Below, one piece after another: positions 28,138 to 35,876 of a stretch of DNA of 64,000 nucleotides. The DNA comes from Ruegeria marisrubri (GTDB taxonomy: Bacteria > Pseudomonadota > Alphaproteobacteria > Rhodobacterales > Rhodobacteraceae). Below the pieces are notes generated by a model that ran no database searches, had not been told where the DNA came from, and worked only from the letters and a program-made list of their open reading frames with translations. The first letter of the stretch is position 1, and each line of letters starts with the position of its first letter. The DNA is taken from the NCBI RefSeq assembly GCF_001507595.1, contig NZ_LQBQ01000038.1, forward strand, positions 141,633 to 205,632, given 5' to 3'. The position numbers were made by a program, and so were the translations under genes.

Positions 28138-28697
28138 GCGCACGGATGCAGGCGGTTCTGGACGCCATCGACGCGGCCAACGCGGCCGATCCCAATCTGG
28201 ATGACGGGATGCCCGAGGCCCAGCTTTACGGCAAGCGGATGAGCGAGGAACTGAACCGGCTGTTCCCCGATGCCTCGGAAGTGCTGCAGATCGCGGCGCG
28301 CGGGCAGCATGTGGAACGCTGGAAGCTGAAGCGCTCGGAATACCCCGAAGGGCGCGCGGGATACCTGGCCTGGCGCAAGGCGCAGGGCGTGCATCACGCC
28401 GAGGTGGTCATGGCGATGATGGCCGAGGCGGGCTATGGCGCCGACGAGATCGAGTCGGCCGGGCGGATGCTGCGCAAGGAAGGCATCAAGCGCGACCCGG
28501 AGGTGCAGGCGCTGGAGGACGTGATCTGTTTCGTTTTCCTGAAATGGTATTTCGCGCCCTTCGCCGGCAAGCACTCGCCCGAAAAGATCCAGCGCATCGT
28601 GGAAAAGACCGCCCGCAAGATGTCGCCCGAGGCGCGGGCGCGGGTGCTGCGCGAGTTCGACCTGCCCGAAGAACTGGCGGCGACGTTCCGGGTTTGA
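28134..28697 (+). CDS. DUF4202-family protein
   Basis: A 187-residue soluble, mainly helical protein of the DUF4202 type. Recognisable stretches are QIAARGQHVERWKLKRSEYP, LAWRKAQGVHHAE and DVICFVFLKWYF; several histidines and acidic residues in these could form a metal site. It starts in a four-base overlap (ATGA) with the NnrR-like regulator, so the two are probably translated together. The biochemical role is unknown. The end is convergent with norF. Confidence 0.85.
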   Translation: MSARMQAVLDAIDAANAADPNLDDGMPEAQLYGKRMSEELNRLFPDASEVLQIAARGQHVERWKLKRSEYPEGRAGYLAWRKAQGVHHAEVVMAMMAEAGYGADEIESAGRMLRKEGIKRDPEVQALEDVICFVFLKWYFAPFAGKHSPEKIQRIVEKTARKMSPEARARVLREFDLPEELAATFRV

Positions 28698-28729
28698 GGG
28701 CCGGGTCGGAGGGGCTCCCGCCCGGGCAG

Positions 28730-28748
28730 GGCGCATCTGCGATGCGCC
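28730..28748. terminator. GC-rich hairpin between converging units
   Basis: GGCGCATC-TGC-GATGCGCC is a perfect 8-bp stem in the 89-base gap between the DUF4202 gene and norF, which converge. A second GC-rich hairpin with a TGC loop (CCGCGCC-TGC-GGCGCGG) follows about 20 bases on. There is no T-run, so any termination would be weak or factor-assisted. Confidence 0.45.
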
Positions 28749-28786
28749 GGTCCCGGTTGGGCCGGGCCGCGCCTGCGGCGCGGCGG

Positions 28787-29083
28787 TCACACCAGGTAAA
28801 GCGCGAAGACCAGGATCGAAAAGCCGGCCAGAACGATGGTGAAGCCGCGCAGCCAGGCGGGGCTGTCCGCCAGATCGAGATAGCGGGCAAGGATGACCCG
28901 CGCCTTGGCCAGTGCCAGCAGGAGTATCCCTCCGCCGACGATCTGGGGCGGCAGGGCCAGCCTGGTCAGCAAGGCCGAGGCGAAGCTGAGCGCCAGCAGG
29001 GCCAGCCAGGCGAAGGTGAGAAAGTCGGGGGGCCTCCGGCGGGAGTATTTGGAAAAAGATGAAGTGAGCGGCATGTCTGTCAC
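28787..29083 (-). CDS. norF: NorF-like small membrane protein of the NO reductase operon
   Basis: A 98-residue protein with about three hydrophobic segments (FLTFAWLALLALSFASALL, an IVGGGILLLALA region and GFTIVLAGFSILVFALYLV), matching NorF in size, topology and place after norE. NorF aids NO reductase function or assembly. The GTG start overlaps the norE stop as GTGA. Residues about 6-15 (SSFSKYSRRR) are the translation of a dispersed intergenic repeat that forms the 5' end of the reading frame. A start at ATG 29074 would still include the repeat. Annotation rests on position and hydrophobicity because NorF is poorly conserved. Confidence 0.75.
   Translation of the reverse strand: MTDMPLTSSFSKYSRRRPPDFLTFAWLALLALSFASALLTRLALPPQIVGGGILLLALAKARVILARYLDLADSPAWLRGFTIVLAGFSILVFALYLV
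29033..29064 (-). repeat. Dispersed repeat copy 2, inside the norF reading frame
   Basis: Read on the minus strand this contains TTTTTCCAAATACTCC and then CGCCGGAGGC. Bases 29042-29064 match copy 1 (5429-5451) at all 23 positions in opposite orientation. In the reading frame of norF it encodes part of the N-terminus. Confidence 0.8.
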
Positions 29084-29628
29084 CCCAGCAGGTAGATCAC
29101 GGGGAACAGCATGATCCAGACCAGATCGACCATGTGCCAGAACTGCGCCCCGGCCTCGATGTTGCGGGGATCGTCCCGCCAGGCGACCAGCAGCAGGATG
29201 CCCGCCCCGGCCGCCACATGGGCGGCGTGGAACCCCGTGAGCAGGTAGTAGAACATGAAGAAGGGGTGGGTTTCATAGCTGATGCCCTGCGCCGCCTTGC
29301 CGGCATATTCGGCGCCCTTGATGACGAGGAACAGCACGCCCAGCGCCGCGGCGCCAATCAGGGCAAGACGCGCCGCCCCGCGACGGGCTGCGCGCCGCCA
29401 GTGCAGGGCCTGCGCGGCCAGAAAGCCCGAAGTAACCAGCACCGCGGTATTGAGCGCGGCGCCGGTGCGGTAGAGATGGGCCTGCGCCTCGGCAAATCCG
29501 GCCGGGTCGGTCAAGCGCACGCCCATGAAGGCGATGAGCCCGGCCCCGAAGACCAGCAGCTCGGAGACGATCAGCACCCACATCAGCAGCTCGCCGGGCA
29601 GCTCGTCGATGAGGGACGCGTCGCTCAT
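29080..29628 (-). CDS. norE: NorE, haem-copper oxidase subunit III-like protein
   Basis: This 182-residue membrane protein has five or so helices and the subunit III signature region THPFFMFYYLLTGFHAAHV with NLWHM-like QFWHMVDLVWIMLFPVIY at the C-terminus. NorE is an accessory membrane protein of the NO reductase cluster, not part of the purified NorCB complex. Start ATG overlaps the norD stop by four bases, and its stop overlaps the norF start. Longer open frames upstream lie within norD and are rejected. Confidence 0.92.
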   Translation of the reverse strand: MSDASLIDELPGELLMWVLIVSELLVFGAGLIAFMGVRLTDPAGFAEAQAHLYRTGAALNTAVLVTSGFLAAQALHWRRAARRGAARLALIGAAALGVLFLVIKGAEYAGKAAQGISYETHPFFMFYYLLTGFHAAHVAAGAGILLLVAWRDDPRNIEAGAQFWHMVDLVWIMLFPVIYLLG

Positions 29629-31547
29629 GCGCCGACCAGCTGGCGGTAGATCTGCGGCAGCGCCATCGTCAGGCGGTTGGGTTCGGGGATGACGGCGAAA
29701 CCGCCCTGCCCGAACATGCGCGGGAACCAGCTTTTGCCGGTCTTGTCGATGGTGACGCCAAAGACCGACTGCCCACTGCGGCGGGCCTCGCGGATCGCCA
29801 TGCAGGTGTCCTCGATGCCGTGGCGGCCCTCGTAGTGGTCGAGGTCGTTGGGCTTGCCGTCGGTGATCACCAGCAGCAGCCTGCGCTTGCGCGACTGGCT
29901 GGCCAGGTCGGCCGAGGCATGGCGGATCGCGGCGCCGAGCCGGGTGTAGAAGCCGGGACGCAGCGAGGCGATGCGCTGTTCGACCGTGGCGGTCATCGGC
30001 TCGTCGAAGCCCTTGCATCGCTGGATGTAGACCCGGCTGCGCTTGAGCGACGAGAAGGCGTGGATGGCGAAATCGTCGCCGCAGGCGTTCAGGCCCCAGG
30101 CAAGTGCCGCCAGCGCCTCGCGTTCGATGTCGATCACGGCACGGCCCGACACGGCGCTTTCGGTGGAGCGGCTGACATCGAGCAGGATCGACACGGCCAG
30201 GTCGCGCGCCTCGGGGCGCGACTGCATCCAGACCCGCTCGGTTCCTTCGCCATTGGCAAGCCGGTCCACCTGCGCGCGCACGGCGGCCTCGACATCCAGC
30301 TGGTCGCCGTCCAGATGGCCGCGGGTCATCACCCGGCCCGGGCGCAGCGCCTCGAACTGGCGCTTGACGGCGCGGATGCGGCGGGCGGTGGCCGGGTCCT
30401 TGGAGAACTCGGCGGCATCCTCGCGGATTTCGGCCTCGGACGTCAGGACATTGACGTGATCGGGCAGATACTGGCCCGTGCGCACGTCCCATTCGGGGTA
30501 AAGGATGCGGCCCGAGAGGCGCTCGCGGTCCACGTCCTCGGGGGCGAGGTCGAGGTGCAGCTTCAACCGCGTCGGCGGCGCCTTGGAGATCTGGCCCAGC
30601 CCGATCTCGTCCTGATCGTCAGCGGCCTTTTTCGCGTTGTCCGGGTCGTCATCGTCGATGCGCCGGTTGAGGTTGAGGAACTCGGCCCAGCTGAGGATGG
30701 CCTCGAACTTGTGCAGGATGAAGCTGTCGTTGCGCTCGGCCTGATCGGATTTGCGGCGGCGGGCGCGGTGGGTCTTTTCGCCGGATTCCTCGGGCGGGCC
30801 GTCGGTGTCGCGGCTTTCGGCCTCGTGATGTTCGGAAAAGGCCACGGCGCGCAGCTCGGGCCAGAGCGGCACCGGGCGGAAGGGCTGGTAGCCGCGTGGC
30901 GCCTTGAGATCATCGCCAAGGGTTTGAAGCTGCTCCGCCTCGGGCGGAAGCGGCGCGGGGTCGCCCAGCATTTGGCGGATCAGGGCCTCGACCGCCGCCT
31001 CGGTTCCGGGCAGGTTCGGCACGTTGCGCTGGTGCAGAAAGCCCTTGCACAGCTCGGTATAGAGCGGGCGCAGGCCGGGCGCGTCCTCGAGGGTCGCGTC
31101 AACCATGGCCTGCGCCGCCTGAAGGGCACGCAGATCGGCCCGGAGGGGGTCGGACTCGTCGATCCGTGTGCCTGCATGTGCCGCCGCGGCGGCGAGCCAG
31201 ACATAGAGCGCGCCGTTGGCCTCGCGGACGGGGTAGACGGCCAGCCGGTCGGGCAGCCGCAGCACTTCGCCGTCGAAGGAGGCGCGCGGCGCCAGTTCGA
31301 CCTCGGTGCCCAGGCGGCGGCGCCAGCTCAGCCGGTGGTGGGAAACCTCGGGCGAGACCGGGCGCAGTTCCACGCCCGGACTGCCCCCGAGGCCCCGGAA
31401 AAGGACTGCCAGCCGCCCGCCGACCTGCGCGAGGTCGACTGCGGCTCCTTCATGCGCCTCGGGCGCATCCAGGCGGCTGGCAAGGTTGTGCCACAGTTTC
31501 CCGATGGTTTCTTCGGGTTCCCATGGCTCAAAGTCGATCCTGACCAT
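29625..31547 (-). CDS. norD: NorD, von Willebrand A-type activation protein
   Basis: A 640-residue cytoplasmic protein with a C-terminal vWA domain whose MIDAS is LLDVSRSTES, followed by VITDGKPNDLDHYEG. NorD pairs with the MoxR-type ATPase NorQ to mature NO reductase (probably insertion of the non-haem iron). It begins MVRIDFEPWEPEE, the usual NorD start; a GAGG element precedes this ATG. A GTG twelve bases upstream (31559) overlaps the norQ stop as GTGA and is the alternative start. The middle section is acidic and divergent as in other NorD. Confidence 0.93.
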   Translation of the reverse strand: MVRIDFEPWEPEETIGKLWHNLASRLDAPEAHEGAAVDLAQVGGRLAVLFRGLGGSPGVELRPVSPEVSHHRLSWRRRLGTEVELAPRASFDGEVLRLPDRLAVYPVREANGALYVWLAAAAAHAGTRIDESDPLRADLRALQAAQAMVDATLEDAPGLRPLYTELCKGFLHQRNVPNLPGTEAAVEALIRQMLGDPAPLPPEAEQLQTLGDDLKAPRGYQPFRPVPLWPELRAVAFSEHHEAESRDTDGPPEESGEKTHRARRRKSDQAERNDSFILHKFEAILSWAEFLNLNRRIDDDDPDNAKKAADDQDEIGLGQISKAPPTRLKLHLDLAPEDVDRERLSGRILYPEWDVRTGQYLPDHVNVLTSEAEIREDAAEFSKDPATARRIRAVKRQFEALRPGRVMTRGHLDGDQLDVEAAVRAQVDRLANGEGTERVWMQSRPEARDLAVSILLDVSRSTESAVSGRAVIDIEREALAALAWGLNACGDDFAIHAFSSLKRSRVYIQRCKGFDEPMTATVEQRIASLRPGFYTRLGAAIRHASADLASQSRKRRLLLVITDGKPNDLDHYEGRHGIEDTCMAIREARRSGQSVFGVTIDKTGKSWFPRMFGQGGFAVIPEPNRLTMALPQIYRQLVGA

Positions 31548-31555
31548 CGCCGGCC

Positions 31556-32371
31556 TCACCCAAAGACGGCGGTGACAAGATCGAGGAGCCCGCGTTTGAT
31601 ATCCTCATCATCGGTAAGAGGTTCGATCATGGCGGCCAGAATGGCCCGATCGGTGGACATGCCCTGCGCGATCAGGGTCGCGGCATAGACCACGAGGCGC
31701 GTCGAGACGCCTTCTTCCAGGTCCTGCCCCTTGAGGCCGCGCAGCTTGTTCGCCAGCCGGATCAGCGGCTTGCAGCGGTCCAGCGCGAGGCCGCTTTCCT
31801 CGGCCACCACCTGCGCCTCGAGTTCGGGCGCGGGGAAGTCGAATTCCACCGAGATGAAGCGTTGCCGGGTCGAGGGTTTCAGGGTTTTCAGGATGTTCTG
31901 GTAGCCGGGGTTGTAGGAGGCCACCAGCATGAAGCCGGGCGCGGCCTCGAGTTCTTCTCCGGTGCGGTCGATCGGCAGGATGCGCCGGTCGTCGGTCAGC
32001 GGGTGCAGCACGACGGTCACGTCCTTGCGCGCCTCGACCACCTCGTCGAGATAGCAGATCGCGCCTTCGCGCACCGCCCGCGTCAGGGGGCCATCGACCC
32101 AGACGGTTTCCCCGCCTTTCAGAAGGTAGCGCCCGATCAGGTCGGCGGCGGCCAGGTCGTCGTGGCAGGCCACGGTATAGAGCGGCCGACCCAGCTTGGC
32201 GGCCATGTGGGCCACGAAGCGGGTCTTGCCGCAGCCTGTCGGCCCTTTCAACAGAACCGGCAGGTTGTTTGCATGCGCGGCGGCGAAGACATCGCATTCG
32301 TCGCCCTGCGCGAGGTAGAAGGGGGCGTCAGCCGCCCCCGTTCCGAGGTTCATTGAACCGTCCATTTCCAT
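31556..32371 (-). CDS. norQ: NorQ, MoxR-family AAA+ ATPase
   Basis: The 271-residue ATPase has Walker A in LLKGPTGCGKTRF, Walker B in AICYLDEVVEA and sensor features in LVASYNPGYQN. It acts with NorD as an iron-insertion type chaperone for NorB. The ATG overlaps the norB stop by one base (TAATG), so 32371 is the natural start; ATGs two and six codons later are less likely. Length and motifs are normal for NorQ/NirQ. Confidence 0.95.
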   Translation of the reverse strand: MEMDGSMNLGTGAADAPFYLAQGDECDVFAAAHANNLPVLLKGPTGCGKTRFVAHMAAKLGRPLYTVACHDDLAAADLIGRYLLKGGETVWVDGPLTRAVREGAICYLDEVVEARKDVTVVLHPLTDDRRILPIDRTGEELEAAPGFMLVASYNPGYQNILKTLKPSTRQRFISVEFDFPAPELEAQVVAEESGLALDRCKPLIRLANKLRGLKGQDLEEGVSTRLVVYAATLIAQGMSTDRAILAAMIEPLTDDEDIKRGLLDLVTAVFG

Positions 32372-33735
32372 TACTCCGCAGCCTGCGTTGCGTCATGCGA
32401 GATGACCTCTTTGCGCGGCACCCACATTGCGTAGATGAACACCAGCGCGCCGAGCACCACGAAGACGCCCGAGCCGAACCGCATCCAGTAGAATACCGCC
32501 AGCTGGTCCTGCACGTCCATGTAGTAGTCGCCCAGGACGCGCTGCAGGTGGGTCTGGATCGTACCGGCAAAGGTCAGCACGAAGGTCATGAAGGCCATGC
32601 CGCCGGTCATCATCCAGAACGAAGCCATGTTCAGCACCTGGTTGTAGGGGTCGCGGTTGCGCAGGATCGGCATCGCGTAGCTGAAGATGGCGAGGTTCAG
32701 GGCGACATAGGCGCCGAAGAAGGCCAGGTGCCCGTGTGCCGCGGTGATCTGCGTGCCGTGGGTGTAGTAGTTCACACCGTGCAGCGTGTGCAGGAAGCCC
32801 CAGACGCCGGCGCCGAAGAAGGCGAGCGTGGCACAGCCCAGCGACCACAGCAGAGCGGCCTTGTTGGGGTGGTCACGACGGCCTTTCCAGACCATGACGA
32901 AGGCAAAGGCCATCATCGCGAAGAAGGGGATCACCTCGAGGCTCGAGAAGATCGAACCGATCCACTGCCAGTAACCGGGGGTACCAATCCAGTAGTAGTG
33001 GTGGCCGGTGCCGAGGATGCCCGAGAACAGGGCGGCGGCAACGATGACGTAGAGCCATTTCTCGACGACCTCGCGGTCGACGCCGGTCAGCTTCAGCATC
33101 AGGTAGGCCAGGATCGACGCCATGATGAGTTCCCAGACGCCTTCCACCCACAGGTGCACGATGTACCACCAGAACATCTTGTCGAGGGCCAGGTTTTCAG
33201 GGTTGTAGAAGCTGAACAGGAACAGCAGCGCCAGACCCCACAGACCCAGAAGCAGGATGTTGGTGATCGCGGTCTTCTTGCCCTGCAGCACCGTCATGGT
33301 GACGTTGTAGAGGAACAGAAGCGCGGCCACCACGATGCCGGCCTTGACCCATTTCGGCTGTTCGATGAACTCACGCCCTTCCTTGCCCAGCAGCCAGTGG
33401 CCTTCGAACAGGTTGAAGACGTAGGTCACGACCACGCCCAGCGTGCCGATGACCAGGATGGCCAGCTGCAGATAGGCGATCTTTTCCGAGTAGATCTCGC
33501 GTTCGGCCTCTTCCGGGATCAGGAAGTAGGCCGCGCCGAAGAAGCCGGTGATCAGCCACACGATCAGCGAGTTGGTGTGAAGCATCCGAACGATGTTGAA
33601 CGGCAGAAGTTCCGACAACGTGTTGGGCGCGACGTAGATCCAGCCGGCGAGCAGACCGCCCAGCACCTGGATCGCGAAAAGCCCCATGGCCACGGCAAAG
33701 TAGACCAGAGCAATTCTTTGAGATTGATATTTCAT
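32371..33735 (-). CDS. norB: Nitric oxide reductase large subunit
   Basis: A 454-residue, twelve-helix haem-copper superfamily protein that reduces two NO to N2O in the inner membrane. Conserved histidines are in RMLHTNSLIVW (low-spin haem), WWYIVHLWVEGVWELIMASI (haem b3/FeB region), GTGHHYYWIGTP (FeB histidines) and AHGHLAFFGAYV. The glutamates expected near FeB are in VEGVWELI. It is separated from norC by 14 bases and is followed directly by norQ. It is the quinol-independent cNOR type because norC is adjacent and there is no N-terminal extension. Confidence 0.97.
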   Translation of the reverse strand: MKYQSQRIALVYFAVAMGLFAIQVLGGLLAGWIYVAPNTLSELLPFNIVRMLHTNSLIVWLITGFFGAAYFLIPEEAEREIYSEKIAYLQLAILVIGTLGVVVTYVFNLFEGHWLLGKEGREFIEQPKWVKAGIVVAALLFLYNVTMTVLQGKKTAITNILLLGLWGLALLFLFSFYNPENLALDKMFWWYIVHLWVEGVWELIMASILAYLMLKLTGVDREVVEKWLYVIVAAALFSGILGTGHHYYWIGTPGYWQWIGSIFSSLEVIPFFAMMAFAFVMVWKGRRDHPNKAALLWSLGCATLAFFGAGVWGFLHTLHGVNYYTHGTQITAAHGHLAFFGAYVALNLAIFSYAMPILRNRDPYNQVLNMASFWMMTGGMAFMTFVLTFAGTIQTHLQRVLGDYYMDVQDQLAVFYWMRFGSGVFVVLGALVFIYAMWVPRKEVISHDATQAAE

Positions 33736-33749
33736 GGCCTCAACTCTCC

Positions 33750-34202
33750 TTATCCCGCATCATTCGGCGGCCAGTCCTGGGCGTCGATCGTGTTGGTCCA
33801 GATCAGGAAGTCGCTCAGGTTGCGGATTTCTTCGTCGCTCAGATTGAAGTTCGGCATCTGGCGACGGCCTTCGATGCCGGTGGGTTGCGCCTCCATCCAG
33901 CCCTTGAGGGTCTCGAAGGCGGCATCGGGATCGTCAAGAACGCCCCAGCGTTCCATTACGTTCGCCAGTTCAGGGGCGAAGTAGGCACCTTCCCCAAGAA
34001 GGGAATGGCAGTTGATGCAGGTATTGTCTTCCCAGACCTTTTTGCCCGCAGCCACGCTGTGGGTCAGTGTTTCCTCGTTGGTCGAGGTGGTCTTGATGTA
34101 TCTGACCGAGTGGAAGGACAGGGCCAGAAAGATGATTATGAAGAACAGTGACCCGCCATAGAATATGTTGCGGGCCATGCTCTTTGTCATGACTTCGCGC
34201 AT
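33750..34202 (-). CDS. norC: Nitric oxide reductase cytochrome c subunit
   Basis: This 150-residue protein has one N-terminal membrane anchor (IFYGGSLFFIIIFLALSF) and a periplasmic monohaem domain with CINCH and a downstream methionine in GRRQMPNFNLSDEE. It passes electrons from c-550 or cupredoxin to NorB. The open frame is longer, but the ATG at 34202 has AAGGAG at correct spacing and gives the known NorC start (MREVMTKSMARNIFYGG). An FNR/Nnr-type box is centred 71 bases upstream of this ATG. It is the first gene of norCBQDEF. Confidence 0.96.
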   Translation of the reverse strand: MREVMTKSMARNIFYGGSLFFIIIFLALSFHSVRYIKTTSTNEETLTHSVAAGKKVWEDNTCINCHSLLGEGAYFAPELANVMERWGVLDDPDAAFETLKGWMEAQPTGIEGRRQMPNFNLSDEEIRNLSDFLIWTNTIDAQDWPPNDAG

Positions 34203-34266
34203 TGCGCTCTCCTTTTGCGCCGCTTTGCTAGTGGTACAGGAATGGCCGTCTGGGCGGGAAACTTCC

Positions 34267-34280
34267 TTAACTAAAGTCAA
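34267..34280. promoter_or_regulatory. FNR/Nnr-type box before norC
   Basis: TTAAC-TAAA-GTCAA differs at one position from TTGAC-N4-GTCAA. The centre lies 71 bases before the norC ATG, nearly the same spacing as in the nirS and hemA promoters. It also lies downstream of nnrS, which ends at 34381. Confidence 0.78.
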
Positions 34281-34380
34281 GACTTGAAAATCTATCAGGA
34301 TTACCGGGTCCTTTCCTGACGCCCGCGCGCAGGCAGTCCGGCCGCGATGCAAACCGCCTGGACAGCCGGACCCCGCGCGT

Positions 34381-35577
34381 TCAACCCGCGCCGGATGCGC
34401 GCGGCTGGGTCAGCGCGGGCCACATCGCCACCAGATAGAGGGCGAATGCCACGACCCACGAGCCGTCGGCCGCCAGCATGACGACCAGATAGCCGGCATC
34501 CAGCCCGGCCCCGATCCAGCGCAGCAGGGCCGCGGCCGCCATCAGCCCGTAGGCCACCGCCACGGGCGGCGGCGCGATCAGGGCGCGACCGCTGTGCCCA
34601 AGTGCGGCGCGGCTCATCACGGCAAGGGTCATGCCGCCGACGGCGCCGATTCCCAGGACGTGCAGCGCGCCGATCTCGTTGCCGACGCCCAGCAGCGCCA
34701 GCCCCCACAGGATCAGGCCAAGCCCCAACATCCCCAGCCCCAGATGCAGGGCGATCAGAATCGGCTGTCGCAGGGCCCAGCGGGCGCGCCAGCGGGACAG
34801 TCGCAGAAACAGAACCACGCCAAGCGCCAGCGCCACGACCCCGGCCACGGCCCCCGGCCCCAGAATCAGGATCGGCACGGGCAGCGCCAGGGCCAGAATC
34901 AGGCTGGCCTTTTCAAGGTGCGGCACGCTGACGGGCCAGGTCTCCTCGGGCTCGCCTTCGCGCTTCATCGCGTTGCGGGTGAAGGCAGGGGTGATCCGCC
35001 CGCCCAGCACCGCGATCATCCCGCACAGGCTGAGCAGCCCGGCCCGCAGCCCGGTGTCGAGCGTGTCGGCGGTCAGCCCCAGCCATTCCAGATGCGCCAT
35101 CAGGTTGGCGATCCAGATGAAGGCGAGGAAGGCCAGAAAGATCATGTTCTGCGGCTTGGGCCGCCGCATGAGCTGGGTCGCGATCTTGGCCGCCAGAATC
35201 GGCACGAAGGCCAGATCCGCCACGGCCACGGCCCAGGGCGCCAGCGACGCCGAGAACCACATCGCGGCCCGGCCGGCCAGCCAGAGCCCGGCCGCGGCGG
35301 TGATATAGGCGGTCCGCGCCCCCGGCGCCCCGGTCCAGTTCGGCACGGCGGTCAGAAAGAACCCGCCCAATGCCGCCGTGGCATAGCCGAATATCATCTC
35401 GTGCGCGTGCCACATCGGCGCGGCCATCGCATAGGAGGCCTCGCCGATCGGCCCCTCTCCGGCCTGGGCGGCCAGCCACATGCCCCAGATCACTCCGGTG
35501 AACAGGCCGTACAGACCGGCGGCCAGAAAGAACACCCGGAATCCTTCGCCCAGCACTCGCCTGACTGTTGCAGACAT
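34381..35577 (-). CDS. nnrS: NnrS-family haem-copper membrane protein
   Basis: The 398-residue protein has around twelve membrane helices with the NnrS landmarks MWHAHEMIFGYATAALGGF near the N-terminus, NWTGAPGARTAY, LGGRITPAFTRNAM and ALHVLGIGAVGGMTLAVMSR. NnrS proteins bind haem and copper and help relieve NO stress. The ATG at 35577 is preceded by a GGGGG element; an upstream in-frame ATG at 35607 has no better support. The gene is divergent from nirS, sharing a 299-base region that contains two FNR/Nnr-type boxes. It ends about 180 bases before norC. Confidence 0.93.
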   Translation of the reverse strand: MSATVRRVLGEGFRVFFLAAGLYGLFTGVIWGMWLAAQAGEGPIGEASYAMAAPMWHAHEMIFGYATAALGGFFLTAVPNWTGAPGARTAYITAAAGLWLAGRAAMWFSASLAPWAVAVADLAFVPILAAKIATQLMRRPKPQNMIFLAFLAFIWIANLMAHLEWLGLTADTLDTGLRAGLLSLCGMIAVLGGRITPAFTRNAMKREGEPEETWPVSVPHLEKASLILALALPVPILILGPGAVAGVVALALGVVLFLRLSRWRARWALRQPILIALHLGLGMLGLGLILWGLALLGVGNEIGALHVLGIGAVGGMTLAVMSRAALGHSGRALIAPPPVAVAYGLMAAAALLRWIGAGLDAGYLVVMLAADGSWVVAFALYLVAMWPALTQPRASGAG

Positions 35578-35719
35578 TCGGTTTCCCCCTTGGTTCGGGA
35601 AGCGCATGCATGGCGGATGCGCATGAGATTGTTGAAATCCTGTTCGCGGGCGGCCGCGCCGCCATCGCTGCGGCGGCCCCTGCTTTCAACACCTGTAGCC
35701 ACCCGGCCGGGGCCGGCAC

Positions 35720-35733
35720 TTAACCAAAATCAA
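35720..35733. promoter_or_regulatory. FNR/Nnr-type box, nnrS side of the nnrS-nirS region
   Basis: TTAAC-CAAA-ATCAA has one mismatch to the FNR-style half-sites on the left and an FNR-type ATCAA on the right. Its centre is about 149 bases before the nnrS ATG and about 150 before that of nirS, so the target gene is unclear. Confidence 0.6.
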
Positions 35734-35799
35734 ACCCGCCGATCAAAAACAGCACGCCCCCCGCCCAGGAACGGCGGCCTCACGTTTCCGAGAGGAGCG

Positions 35800-35813
35800 T
35801 TGACTTTTGTCAA
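35800..35813. promoter_or_regulatory. Perfect FNR/Nnr-type box before nirS
   Basis: TTGAC-TTTT-GTCAA is a perfect dyad. The centre is about 70 bases before the nirS ATG, matching norC and hemA. This is the strongest box in the window and probably drives nirS. Confidence 0.88.
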
Positions 35814-35876
35814 GGAGCCCCGGGCGCCCATGCAGCAGTCTCGCCCCTGCCTCACCACGCACATTGGAGAGTGATC

